DNA from: Lentimicrobium sp.
Lineage (GTDB): Bacteria; Bacteroidota; Bacteroidia; Bacteroidales; Lentimicrobiaceae
Length of the DNA: 42,874 nt
Assembly: GCA_024709105.1 (NCBI GenBank)
Contig: JANJXJ010000164.1
Location: 1-42,874 of the forward strand
Direction: 5' to 3'
Position 1 is the first letter of the stretch. Every line of letters starts with the position of its first letter. Shown here piece by piece: positions 9,136-16,683 of the stretch. The position numbers were made by a program, and so were the translations under genes. The notes under the pieces were generated by a model. That model was not told the DNA's origin, ran no database searches, and saw only the letters and a list, made by a program, of their open reading frames with translations.

Positions 9136-9143
9136 TATATTTG
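9136..9143 (+). promoter_or_regulatory. -7 box for the outer-membrane barrel gene
   Basis: TATATTTG matches TAnnTTTG and ends 50 bases before the ATG at 9194. A TTG exists at 9120-9122, but the spacing of 13 bases is short, so the -33 element is doubtful. Confidence 0.4.
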
Positions 9144-9193
9144 CACCGAAAGCAATTCAACTATTTTACCATCAGTTAAAAATCTATTTTACC

Positions 9194-9901
9194 ATGAAAA
9201 AACACATCATCATCCTGTTTTTCAATGTTTTAATATTTCCTGGCTCTTTGCTTTTTGCACAACCCGGGAAAGGAGACATTAATGTAACAATACGGGGAAG
9301 TATTTACAAACTGCAAAATCAAACCGGAGCAATTGCCAATGTAACAGCTGTAAAAGAACAGCATTTTTCTATTACCCCTTCCGTTGATTACTTTGTATCT
9401 GATCATGTTTCAATCGGATTTGAGTTTGGCATTGCAAAGCAAAAACAAAACATTTTCAACAACTTTTTTACATCTTCTTACTACATGGAGTCAGATGCGC
9501 GGGTTGAAGCACTGGTTTATCAGCCTTCATTAAGGATTGGTTTTGTATTAAAACCTGCAAAAAACCTTCATTTACAGTTTTTTTCCTCGGTCAATTACGC
9601 TCACATCAACCAAACGGATTCAATTACAATTCTCGGAGGAACTATTAATATACCGGGCTGGCCAAGCACTTCCAACTTAAATTTGCTTGAACCAGTCTGG
9701 ATTGACAAAAAAACAGAAACTCATGTTTTGAGTGTTTCAGTTTATCCACAGTTAACGTATTATATCTCAGAAAGAGTAGGGTTAAACTTAATAGCCGGCG
9801 GGGCAGAATTTGGTTTTTATGACTGGGACGAGGAAAACAATTACTGGCTGATAAGTTTCAGCCCTAAATACTGGAGGGTGGGTTTGAATGTGGTTTTTTA
9901 A
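9194..9901 (+). CDS. Outer-membrane beta-barrel protein
   Basis: A 235-residue protein with a signal peptide (MKKHIIILFFNVLIFPGSLLFAQ). The mature part is made of alternating amphipathic strands with aromatic ends (SVDYFVSDHVSIGFEFGIA, LRIGFVLKPAKNLHLQFFSS, YPQLTYYISERVGLNLIAGG) and ends in WRVGLNVVF, a terminal phenylalanine strand typical of outer-membrane proteins recognised by the BAM machinery. It resembles the small 8-stranded porin-type families of Bacteroidota. No specific function can be read. It is divergent from gltX and appears monocistronic; about 220 bases separate it from the cyclase gene. Confidence 0.8.
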   Translation: MKKHIIILFFNVLIFPGSLLFAQPGKGDINVTIRGSIYKLQNQTGAIANVTAVKEQHFSITPSVDYFVSDHVSIGFEFGIAKQKQNIFNNFFTSSYYMESDARVEALVYQPSLRIGFVLKPAKNLHLQFFSSVNYAHINQTDSITILGGTINIPGWPSTSNLNLLEPVWIDKKTETHVLSVSVYPQLTYYISERVGLNLIAGGAEFGFYDWDEENNYWLISFSPKYWRVGLNVVF

Positions 9902-10078
9902 ATCTGCTATTGCGTAAAATTTTGACACTCATTCACTTCCGGATGATTATCAGTTTATTGGAATATCAGATAAATTTGCTGGTCTTTCTATTCTGAAGCA
10001 ATAAGGGTCAAACCATTAATCATAAGCCCTTTCAACCATTTTTAGAAATATTTAACAGCAAACAAACCCGAATTGATG

Positions 10079-10086
10079 TAACTTTG
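10079..10086 (+). promoter_or_regulatory. -7 box for the cyclase gene
   Basis: TAACTTTG matches TAnnTTTG and ends 39 bases before the ATG at 10126. No TTG lies at the expected -33 distance. Confidence 0.4.
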
Positions 10087-10125
10087 TTGGTTAAGTATCG
10101 TTAATTCTGTAAACCCCTGCCATAT

Positions 10126-12318
10126 ATGGCTTCACCTGCTACCCGGAAAGTTAAAATTCCCAAATACAGAACCGGCAGAATTTTCCTTTTCCCGATTCTG
10201 TTGTATTTTCTTTTGGTTTTCCCGGTTCTGGGATTTATGCTGCTGAAAAGTTTTCCTGAGATACAGGAGAAAAGAGGATTTTCTTCGGTGATAAAAATTG
10301 ACTCCACCGAATTTGAAAATATCAGGCAGAATGGCGATCCTGTTGTAAGTTTTCAGAAAGGATTTGAAGCCGGTTTGAATTCAAAGAAACTTGAAAAAAC
10401 TAATGACAGTGTTGATTTGACTGTAATTGCTGATAGTTTGACGGCTTTGCTTGACTCCATTCCGGCTGACAGTGTACAGGTCACAAATTCCAATAAAACA
10501 TCTTCAGGTAAAAGAGGAGCATCAAGCGCTTTTTCTTCTTCAATTTCAAATCTTTTTAATTATGTTCTGATAATTTCTACACTGGCAGGGCTGCTGGTAA
10601 ATTATCCATTTAAGAGGTATTTCAGGCGAAAAAGGCTCAGAAAATCCATTTCGCCGCGTTTATACAGATATTGCAGAAAATTCCTGCTCTATACACCCAT
10701 CATTAACAGTGGTATTGTTTTCATTGCTTTCACTATAGTGCATGGAATCATGATTTTCCATTTGCTATCAGCAAACGATCTTGAGTATGATACAGGCAGA
10801 AGACTGTTTACCAATTACTTATTTATTTCGTTGGTTGCATCTCTGCTCACGGTGCTGTTTATTTATTTCTGGCAAAAGCATAGGGTTCATATCAAATACA
10901 TAGAGCATATTTATACCCGCGACGAGCTGCAGAAAAGGATTTTTGGGAAAAATCATGGTAAAATCAGAAACCGGCTATACATAGCCAGCGCCATGACAAC
11001 CTTATTACCACTTACGATAGTATTGTTGTATCTCATTTTGAGCCTTACGCCGGTAAAAGAAATGGGAGAGTTATCGCAGGAACAGATGAAAATAGTACTT
11101 GGACGGCTGGTAGATATACTAGGGCCAGAAGCCGATGTTGAGAAGCTGTTTAACTCAGATGGTTTCAACGGTTTGTATTATATCAGTGCCCTGGATAATG
11201 CATTGATGTTCGGGGGTATTTTAAGTGGTATTTTTGTTTCTTTTATATATATTCTGTTTTTTGTAAACTGGTCAACGGCTGGTATTGTAAGTCCTGTGAA
11301 TGAGCTTGTTACGAGTATGAGAAAAACCGGTGAAGGGATGCTCGACAATTATACCATTGTTAGGACCAACGACGAAATAGGGGTGATGTCCGAAGGTTAC
11401 AATATGATGACTACCCGGCTCAGGGATTATATATTCAGAGTATCCCAGATGAACGAGGCTTACAGCAGGTTTGTACCCAATCAGTTTCTGGAATTTCTTG
11501 GAAAAGAGAACTTTGTTGACATTCAGCTGGGCGATCAGGTTCAAAAGGAAATGACTGTTCTGTTTTCTGATATCCGCGGTTTTACCGAGTTGTCAGAATC
11601 CATGACACCCAAAGAAAATTTTGATTTTATCAATCATTATCTGGGGTACATGGAACCAGTGATCCGAGAGAATAACGGCTTCATTGACAAGTTTATAGGT
11701 GATTCTATAATGGCATTGTTCCACGTGAAAGTAGACGATGCGATTGATGCAGCGATACAAATGCGTAAGACTCTTAACCGGTTTAACGAGGATCGCACCG
11801 ATCAGGGCAAACCACCTATTGACGCAGGAATTGGCATACACACAGGTAATCTCATGCTGGGAGTAGTAGGCGGCGAAGGCCGCATGGATGGTACGGTTAT
11901 CTCTGATGCTGTAAATCTGGCTTCCCGGCTGGAGGGGCTTTCTAAAATTTATCATGTTAATATTATCATCAGTGAGGATACCCTCATCAAACTCGAAAAT
12001 CCATCAAAATATAGTTTCAGGTTTCTGGATATTGCCAGGGTAAAAGGTAAAAAGGAAGCAGTTTATGTTTTTGAGGTGCTCGACGGAGAGCCGGAAGAAA
12101 TCAGAAACCTGAAAATTGAAACCAAATCGCTGTTCGGAAAAGGTATTGACTTATATAAAAACAAAATGTTTGAAGATGCCCTTGAGGTTTTCTCAGAGGT
12201 AGTCAAAATTAATGCAAATGACAGTGTAGCAGCATTTTACATTAACCGTTGCAAACGTAACATCACACGCGGCATTCCTGACGACTGGAGCGGAATTGAG
12301 GTATTCGATGCAAAATAA
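10126..12318 (+). CDS. Membrane class III adenylate cyclase with HAMP domain
   Basis: A 730-residue protein. The N-terminal half has about six membrane segments (near residues 20-40, 140-160, 190-215, 230-250, 285-305 and 355-375), then a HAMP-like linker (about 375-430). The class III catalytic domain spans about 470-650. Metal-binding aspartates are visible at D482 (FSDIRGF) and D526 (FIGDSIMALF). K522 and D594 fit the adenine-selecting pair, and N597 and R601 (DAVNLASRLE) are the transition-state residues. So an active adenylate rather than guanylate cyclase is predicted. A C-terminal tail of about 75 residues looks TPR-like (AFYINRC). The gene also contains a parS-like sequence over the FHVKV codons. 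The DUF4175 gene follows 170 bases downstream. Confidence 0.9.
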   Translation: MASPATRKVKIPKYRTGRIFLFPILLYFLLVFPVLGFMLLKSFPEIQEKRGFSSVIKIDSTEFENIRQNGDPVVSFQKGFEAGLNSKKLEKTNDSVDLTVIADSLTALLDSIPADSVQVTNSNKTSSGKRGASSAFSSSISNLFNYVLIISTLAGLLVNYPFKRYFRRKRLRKSISPRLYRYCRKFLLYTPIINSGIVFIAFTIVHGIMIFHLLSANDLEYDTGRRLFTNYLFISLVASLLTVLFIYFWQKHRVHIKYIEHIYTRDELQKRIFGKNHGKIRNRLYIASAMTTLLPLTIVLLYLILSLTPVKEMGELSQEQMKIVLGRLVDILGPEADVEKLFNSDGFNGLYYISALDNALMFGGILSGIFVSFIYILFFVNWSTAGIVSPVNELVTSMRKTGEGMLDNYTIVRTNDEIGVMSEGYNMMTTRLRDYIFRVSQMNEAYSRFVPNQFLEFLGKENFVDIQLGDQVQKEMTVLFSDIRGFTELSESMTPKENFDFINHYLGYMEPVIRENNGFIDKFIGDSIMALFHVKVDDAIDAAIQMRKTLNRFNEDRTDQGKPPIDAGIGIHTGNLMLGVVGGEGRMDGTVISDAVNLASRLEGLSKIYHVNIIISEDTLIKLENPSKYSFRFLDIARVKGKKEAVYVFEVLDGEPEEIRNLKIETKSLFGKGIDLYKNKMFEDALEVFSEVVKINANDSVAAFYINRCKRNITRGIPDDWSGIEVFDAK
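11717..11732. other. parS-like site inside the cyclase gene (14/16)
   Basis: TGTTCCACGTGAAAGT differs from the parS consensus TGTTyCACGTGrAACA only at the last two positions. It lies within the coding sequence, in frame to encode part of LFHVKV. Because two better sites lie 5-7 kb away it could be a weak ParB site, but with two mismatches it may also be coincidental. Confidence 0.4.
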
Positions 12319-12367
12319 TTGCTTTTATGTTTGTATCGTATTATCTCAATGCTATTGGGTTTATATT

Positions 12368-12375
12368 TAATTTTG
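12368..12375 (+). promoter_or_regulatory. Possible -7 box for the DUF4175 gene
   Basis: TAATTTTG matches TAnnTTTG, 114 bases before the ATG at 12490. No TTG at a proper distance. It would give a long leader (about 100 bases), in which I see only weak hairpins. Confidence 0.3.
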
Positions 12376-12489
12376 TAAACTAAGGCCAGAATGGTCTTCT
12401 TCTGCTTAAATTTCTTCCAAACCTGGCTTGATTTCAGGCCATAAATGATTGTCTGAATAGCAAACTCAGTTGCTCAACCCAAACCGAAC

Positions 12490-15400
12490 ATGAACAACAA
12501 CTATAATATACTTCTCTCGAAACTTGATGCATTCATCAGGAAATACTACACCAACCGGCTAATCAGGGGAGGGCTTTACAGCATTGCCCTGCTGGGTTCC
12601 TTCTTTTTGATTTTTACTTTACTTGAATCTGTTGCCTGGTTTTCAACAACAGTAAGAACTGCGTTGTTTTACTCATACCTTGCCGGGGCAGTATTGATTT
12701 TGGTTAGTTTTGTTATCATCCCAGTATTAAAACTGGTCAGGGCGGGTAAAAGGATTTCACATGAATACGCAGCCGAAATTATAGGAAATCATTTTCCCGA
12801 AGTGAAGGATTCCCTCCTTAACATATTACAGCTCAATGCTTTATCTTATTCAAATACTGAAAATCAAGAGCTTATAATAGCTGGTATAAACCAAAAGTCT
12901 GACCGTTTGCGCCCTGTTCCATTTGCTTCGGCCATTGATTTGTCAAAAAACCGAAAATATCTTCCTTTTGCCTTACCCCCGGTGCTTGTACTGGCTGTCT
13001 TGCTTTTTGCGTCTCCTACTACCATCACCAACCCGGGCAAACGTTTACTCAACCACAACATTGCTTTTGAAAAGCCCATGCCTTTCGATATTATTGTTGA
13101 AAACAGTGACCTTAAGGCAATTCAACAGGAAGATTTTGAACTTAAAGTCCGTGTAAAAGGTGAAACATTGCCCGATCAGTTAACACTCATTACCAATGGC
13201 AGTGAAATTCTAATGCAAAAAGACAGCAAACTGAATTTCAGCTATAATTTCAGGAAAGTTCAAAAAGATCAGCGTTTTGTTATTTCAGCATCAGGATATA
13301 CAACAGCTACTTATGAACTAAAGGTTTACCCCAGGCCGGGAATTATAAATTTTGAGATTGAATTAAACTATCCGGCGTATACCAGAATTACTGATGAAAT
13401 CATTCAAAATTCCGGGGATCTGGTCGTTCCGCAAGGCACAACAGCTACCTGGAAATTCTATACCCGCGACACCCGGAATGTAAACTTCTTTGCAGATGAT
13501 AAACTTACGCAGCTTGAATCAGGAAGTTCAAATACTTTCAGCTTTTCGCGCAAACTGATGCAACCGTTTGTATACGCGCTCAGCCTGAGTAATGAATACA
13601 TGAAAGGCTCTGATTCGATGTCATTCAGCATAAATGTTATCCCCGATTTACACCCAACAATTATTGTAGATGAATACCGCGATTCTGTTTATGACAACCG
13701 TCTTTACTTTAAAGGGCTGATAAAAGATGATTACGGATTCAGCAAATTGGAGTACCGCTTGTCAAGGATACGGGACGACCGCACCGAATCAGCAGAAATT
13801 TCACTCCCTGTTATCATTGATAAGCAAAATACTGCACAAAGTTTTTATCATTATTTTGATCTGGCTGACGCAGGTTTACAGCCGGGAGAAGAAGTTGTTT
13901 ATTATTTTGAAATCTGGGACAACGATGCTATTAATGGCAACAAGTCGGCCCGTTCGCAAAAAATGACTTTCAGGGTGCCAACTTTGGAAGAAATCAATGA
14001 AATGGTAAAAAAGAATCAGGAAAATGTAAAAAGTGACCTTGAAAAGGGGCTGGATGAGGCAAAAAAGCTACAAAAAGACATTGAAAGTCTTCAGAAAAAT
14101 CTTTTTGAGAAGAAAAATCTGAATTTTCAGGATAAAAAGCAAATTGAAGATCTGCTCAACAGGCAAAAATCGCTGCAGAAACAGGTGGAGGAAATGATCA
14201 AACAGAATGAGAGCAGCAATAAAAAAGAGAGTCAGTACAAGGAAGTAAATCAAAGTATAGTTGAAAAACAGCAGCAATTAGAGAAGCTGTTTGAAGAAAT
14301 TATGTCTGATGATATGAAGAAACTCTTTGAAGAATTGCAAAAAATGATAGAAGAGATTGATAAAAACAAGCTTGACGATGTTCTGGACAAGATGAAATTC
14401 AGTGCAGAAGATCTTGAAAAATCTTTGGACAGAAATCTAGAGCTTTTTAAACAACTTGAGTTTGATAAAAAGCTTACAGAAACCATTGATCGCATAAATC
14501 AACTGGCAGAAGAACAAAAGAAGCTGGCAGAAGAGACCAGGGAAGCAAAAAAAGATCAGGCAGAAACTCTTTCGAATGAACAAAAGAAGATTGAAGACGA
14601 ATTTAAGAAAATAGGGGAGGAGCTAAAAGAGCTTCAGGAGAAAAACAAAGAACTGGAAGAGCCCAATAACTTTAAAGTTCCTGAAGAAAAACAGTCAGAG
14701 ATTCAAAAAGAACTTGAGCAAAGCGAGCAGAATCTGAAACAAAATCAGATGAAAAAAGCTTCCGAAAGTCAGCAAAATGCTGCTGAAGATATGGAAGAAA
14801 TGGGAGCTATGCTTGCTGAGATGCAGGAGGAAATGGAAGAAGAAGAGCTTGGAGAAGATATTGACGCATTACGCATGATTCTTGAAAATCTTGTTCGTAC
14901 TTCTTTTGACCAGGAGAATTTAATGCAACATTTGGCAAAACTTGGCAAAAATGACCCTCGTTACGGCAATGTAACCGAAAGGCAAAAATCAATAAAGGAC
15001 AATCTGTTGATGATTGAAGACTCTTTGTTTGCTTTAAGTAAGCGTCAACCTATGATTGAATCCTTTGTAAACCGTGAAATAAGTGCCATTAATGACAATG
15101 TTCGTCAAACCATGGATGCTTTGGGAGCCAGAGCATTTTCAAATGCATTGGGCAAGCAGCAGTATGTTATGACGTCGGTTAATAATCTTGCTTTGTTGCT
15201 TGCTGAGTCTCTCAAACAAATGCAGCAAAATATGTCGATGAAGTCTTCGGGTAAATCAGGAAAGAGTTGCCCTATGCCCGGGCAAGGTAAACCTTCGGCA
15301 AAATCTATGCGGCAGATGCAGGAAAAGCTTAATCAGCAAATGGAAGCAATGAAAAAAAGTCTGGAAAAGGGGAAAAATGAGAAAGGAAAAGGTGGTCAGG

Positions 15401-15834
15401 GAGGCATGAGTGAGCAGTTTGCACGTATGGCTGCCGAACAGGAAGCTTTGCGGAAACAGCTACAGGAATACCGCGACCAAATGCAAAAAGAAGGAAAACT
15501 TGGTGATAAGGGCATGAATAAGATGCTTCAGGATATGGAGCGAACCGAAACTGAACTTGTAAATAAGATTTTGAACCAGGAAACCATGCGCAGGCAGGAG
15601 GAGATTCTCACCCGCTTACTGGAATCGGAAAAAGCTGAAATGCAACGTGAGCAGGAAGAACGCCGGGAGTCGAATGAAGGCCGGGATATACCACGCCCAG
15701 ATCCATCCCGGTTTTTTGAAAATCAGGGGTTGCCCTCACGCGAAACAGAACTTTTGAAAACCATACCTCCATCTATGAACAATTATTACCGGAACAAAGC
15801 CAACGAGTATTTTATATCAATTCCGGCGAAATAA
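12490..15834 (+). CDS. DUF4175 family membrane-anchored coiled-coil protein
   Basis: A 1114-residue protein. Two hydrophobic segments near residues 28-46 and 58-80 and a third near 156-172 anchor it in the inner membrane. Residues about 190-500 are beta-rich and Ig-like. From about 495 to 800 there is a very long, charged coiled coil rich in E, K and Q, and the tail (about 900-1060) is rich in M, Q and K with many MQ/EQ/KM repeats. This layout matches the DUF4175 family found across Bacteroidota and Proteobacteria; its function is unknown. The length and segments suggest a large periplasmic structural or adaptor protein (inference). It is monocistronic: a strong terminator follows. Confidence 0.83.
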   Translation: MNNNYNILLSKLDAFIRKYYTNRLIRGGLYSIALLGSFFLIFTLLESVAWFSTTVRTALFYSYLAGAVLILVSFVIIPVLKLVRAGKRISHEYAAEIIGNHFPEVKDSLLNILQLNALSYSNTENQELIIAGINQKSDRLRPVPFASAIDLSKNRKYLPFALPPVLVLAVLLFASPTTITNPGKRLLNHNIAFEKPMPFDIIVENSDLKAIQQEDFELKVRVKGETLPDQLTLITNGSEILMQKDSKLNFSYNFRKVQKDQRFVISASGYTTATYELKVYPRPGIINFEIELNYPAYTRITDEIIQNSGDLVVPQGTTATWKFYTRDTRNVNFFADDKLTQLESGSSNTFSFSRKLMQPFVYALSLSNEYMKGSDSMSFSINVIPDLHPTIIVDEYRDSVYDNRLYFKGLIKDDYGFSKLEYRLSRIRDDRTESAEISLPVIIDKQNTAQSFYHYFDLADAGLQPGEEVVYYFEIWDNDAINGNKSARSQKMTFRVPTLEEINEMVKKNQENVKSDLEKGLDEAKKLQKDIESLQKNLFEKKNLNFQDKKQIEDLLNRQKSLQKQVEEMIKQNESSNKKESQYKEVNQSIVEKQQQLEKLFEEIMSDDMKKLFEELQKMIEEIDKNKLDDVLDKMKFSAEDLEKSLDRNLELFKQLEFDKKLTETIDRINQLAEEQKKLAEETREAKKDQAETLSNEQKKIEDEFKKIGEELKELQEKNKELEEPNNFKVPEEKQSEIQKELEQSEQNLKQNQMKKASESQQNAAEDMEEMGAMLAEMQEEMEEEELGEDIDALRMILENLVRTSFDQENLMQHLAKLGKNDPRYGNVTERQKSIKDNLLMIEDSLFALSKRQPMIESFVNREISAINDNVRQTMDALGARAFSNALGKQQYVMTSVNNLALLLAESLKQMQQNMSMKSSGKSGKSCPMPGQGKPSAKSMRQMQEKLNQQMEAMKKSLEKGKNEKGKGGQGGMSEQFARMAAEQEALRKQLQEYRDQMQKEGKLGDKGMNKMLQDMERTETELVNKILNQETMRRQEEILTRLLESEKAEMQREQEERRESNEGRDIPRPDPSRFFENQGLPSRETELLKTIPPSMNNYYRNKANEYFISIPAK

Positions 15835-15850
15835 CTGATTTTTTCACCCC

Positions 15851-15876
15851 AACCGGCCTGAGTGCCGGTTTTTTTT
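15851..15876 (+). terminator. Rho-independent terminator after the DUF4175 gene
   Basis: AACCGGC (15851-15857) pairs with GCCGGTT (15864-15870) around a 6-nt loop, followed by six further T residues. It begins 17 bases after the stop codon and isolates the DUF4175 gene from ybeY. Confidence 0.9.
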
Positions 15877-15923
15877 GCATTACAAGGATCTCAGCTATTG
15901 GTAAATAGTTTTTAAACGGAGGC

Positions 15924-15954
15924 TTGTTGTTTTCAATCATTTCCATTAGGTTTG
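15924..15954 (+). promoter_or_regulatory. ybeY promoter with both -33 and -7 elements
   Basis: TTG at 15924-15926, a 20-base spacer, then TAGGTTTG at 15947-15954. This is the complete Bacteroidota housekeeping consensus (TTG, 19-21 bases, TAnnTTTG). The expected transcription start is only a few bases before the ybeY ATG at 15968, so the leader would be extremely short. Confidence 0.65.
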
Positions 15955-15967
15955 CAGAAAAAACAGT

Positions 15968-16393
15968 ATGGCTTCAAAAATTGGCTTTTATTCCGAAGAT
16001 GTCCCTTTTCGATTGTCTGATATCAGGATTAAAAGACTATGGCTTGAAAAGGTTATAGAAAGTGAAGACAAAATCGCTGGTGAAATAAGCTATATTTTTT
16101 GTAGTGATGATTATTTATATAAAATGAATGTGCAATATCTTAACCATGATACACTTACCGATGTAATTACTTTTGATTACACAGAAGCCAATAAAATTTC
16201 AGGAGATATTTTCATAAGCATACCAAGAGTTGAGGAAAATGCTTCAGAATTTGGAAAGACATTCGCTGATGAGTTAAATCGTGTTATGGTACATGGAATA
16301 CTTCATTTATGTGGTTATAAGGATAAAACTACCAAGGACGAAAAAATAATGCGTTTAAAAGAAGATGAAAAACTGGAATTATTAAAAATGTGA
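15968..16393 (+). CDS. ybeY: Endoribonuclease YbeY (rRNA maturation)
   Basis: A 141-residue UPF0054 metallo-endoribonuclease involved in 16S rRNA 3'-end processing and ribosome quality control. Family features are LNHDTLTDVITFDY, GDIFISIPR and the metal motif HGILHLCGYKD. His109 and His113 are present, but the third canonical histidine (as in HxxxHxxxxxH of the E. coli enzyme) is Asp119 here. From memory, a DKT-type sequence at this place is common in Bacteroidota YbeY, so it is probably still a working enzyme with an altered ligand set. The gene has its own promoter. 290 bases separate it from mnmG. Confidence 0.92.
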   Translation: MASKIGFYSEDVPFRLSDIRIKRLWLEKVIESEDKIAGEISYIFCSDDYLYKMNVQYLNHDTLTDVITFDYTEANKISGDIFISIPRVEENASEFGKTFADELNRVMVHGILHLCGYKDKTTKDEKIMRLKEDEKLELLKM

Positions 16394-16575
16394 TTCAGGA
16401 ATTTTCTTTTCTAAATCATGAGTTCCTCTTGCAATTCTTTCGTTTGTCTTACTTTCTGAGTATTGAAGCTTCTATTTATTTCTTCTATTTCTAAAAATTC
16501 GATAATAGATTGATGGGTATTTTGAACAGCTTTGGGCTTCATTATATCCTTTATCAGTCGCATCTCAATTATTCG

Positions 16576-16583
16576 TAATTTTG
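16576..16583 (+). promoter_or_regulatory. -7 box for mnmG
   Basis: TAATTTTG matches TAnnTTTG about 77 bases before the first ATG (16660) and 100 before the preferred one (16684). No TTG at the correct distance. The transcript from here would carry the parS sequence at its 5' part. Confidence 0.4.
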
Positions 16584-16660
16584 CAAGCGGGAAAAAACTA
16601 TGGCTTTTTCGAACTGTTTACCAACGAAAAAGAAGAGGCTTAGTCCTTGAATTTTTTCCA

Positions 16661-16676
16661 TGTTCCACGTGAAACT
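16661..16676. other. parS site (15/16) at the start of mnmG
   Basis: TGTTCCACGTGAAACT matches the ParB (Spo0J) binding palindrome TGTTyCACGTGrAACA at 15 of 16 positions, only the last base differing. It overlaps an ATG (16660-16662), so that the bases would encode MFHVK if translated. parS sites are bound by ParB-CTP clamps to organise and segregate the origin region. Confidence 0.85.
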
Positions 16677-16683
16677 TTTTCTG

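Noticed and set aside
12380-12470. Leader hairpins before DUF4175 as a riboswitch
   Set aside because: Only short weak stems (GGCCA/TGGTC, CCTG/CAGG); no match to a known riboswitch class.
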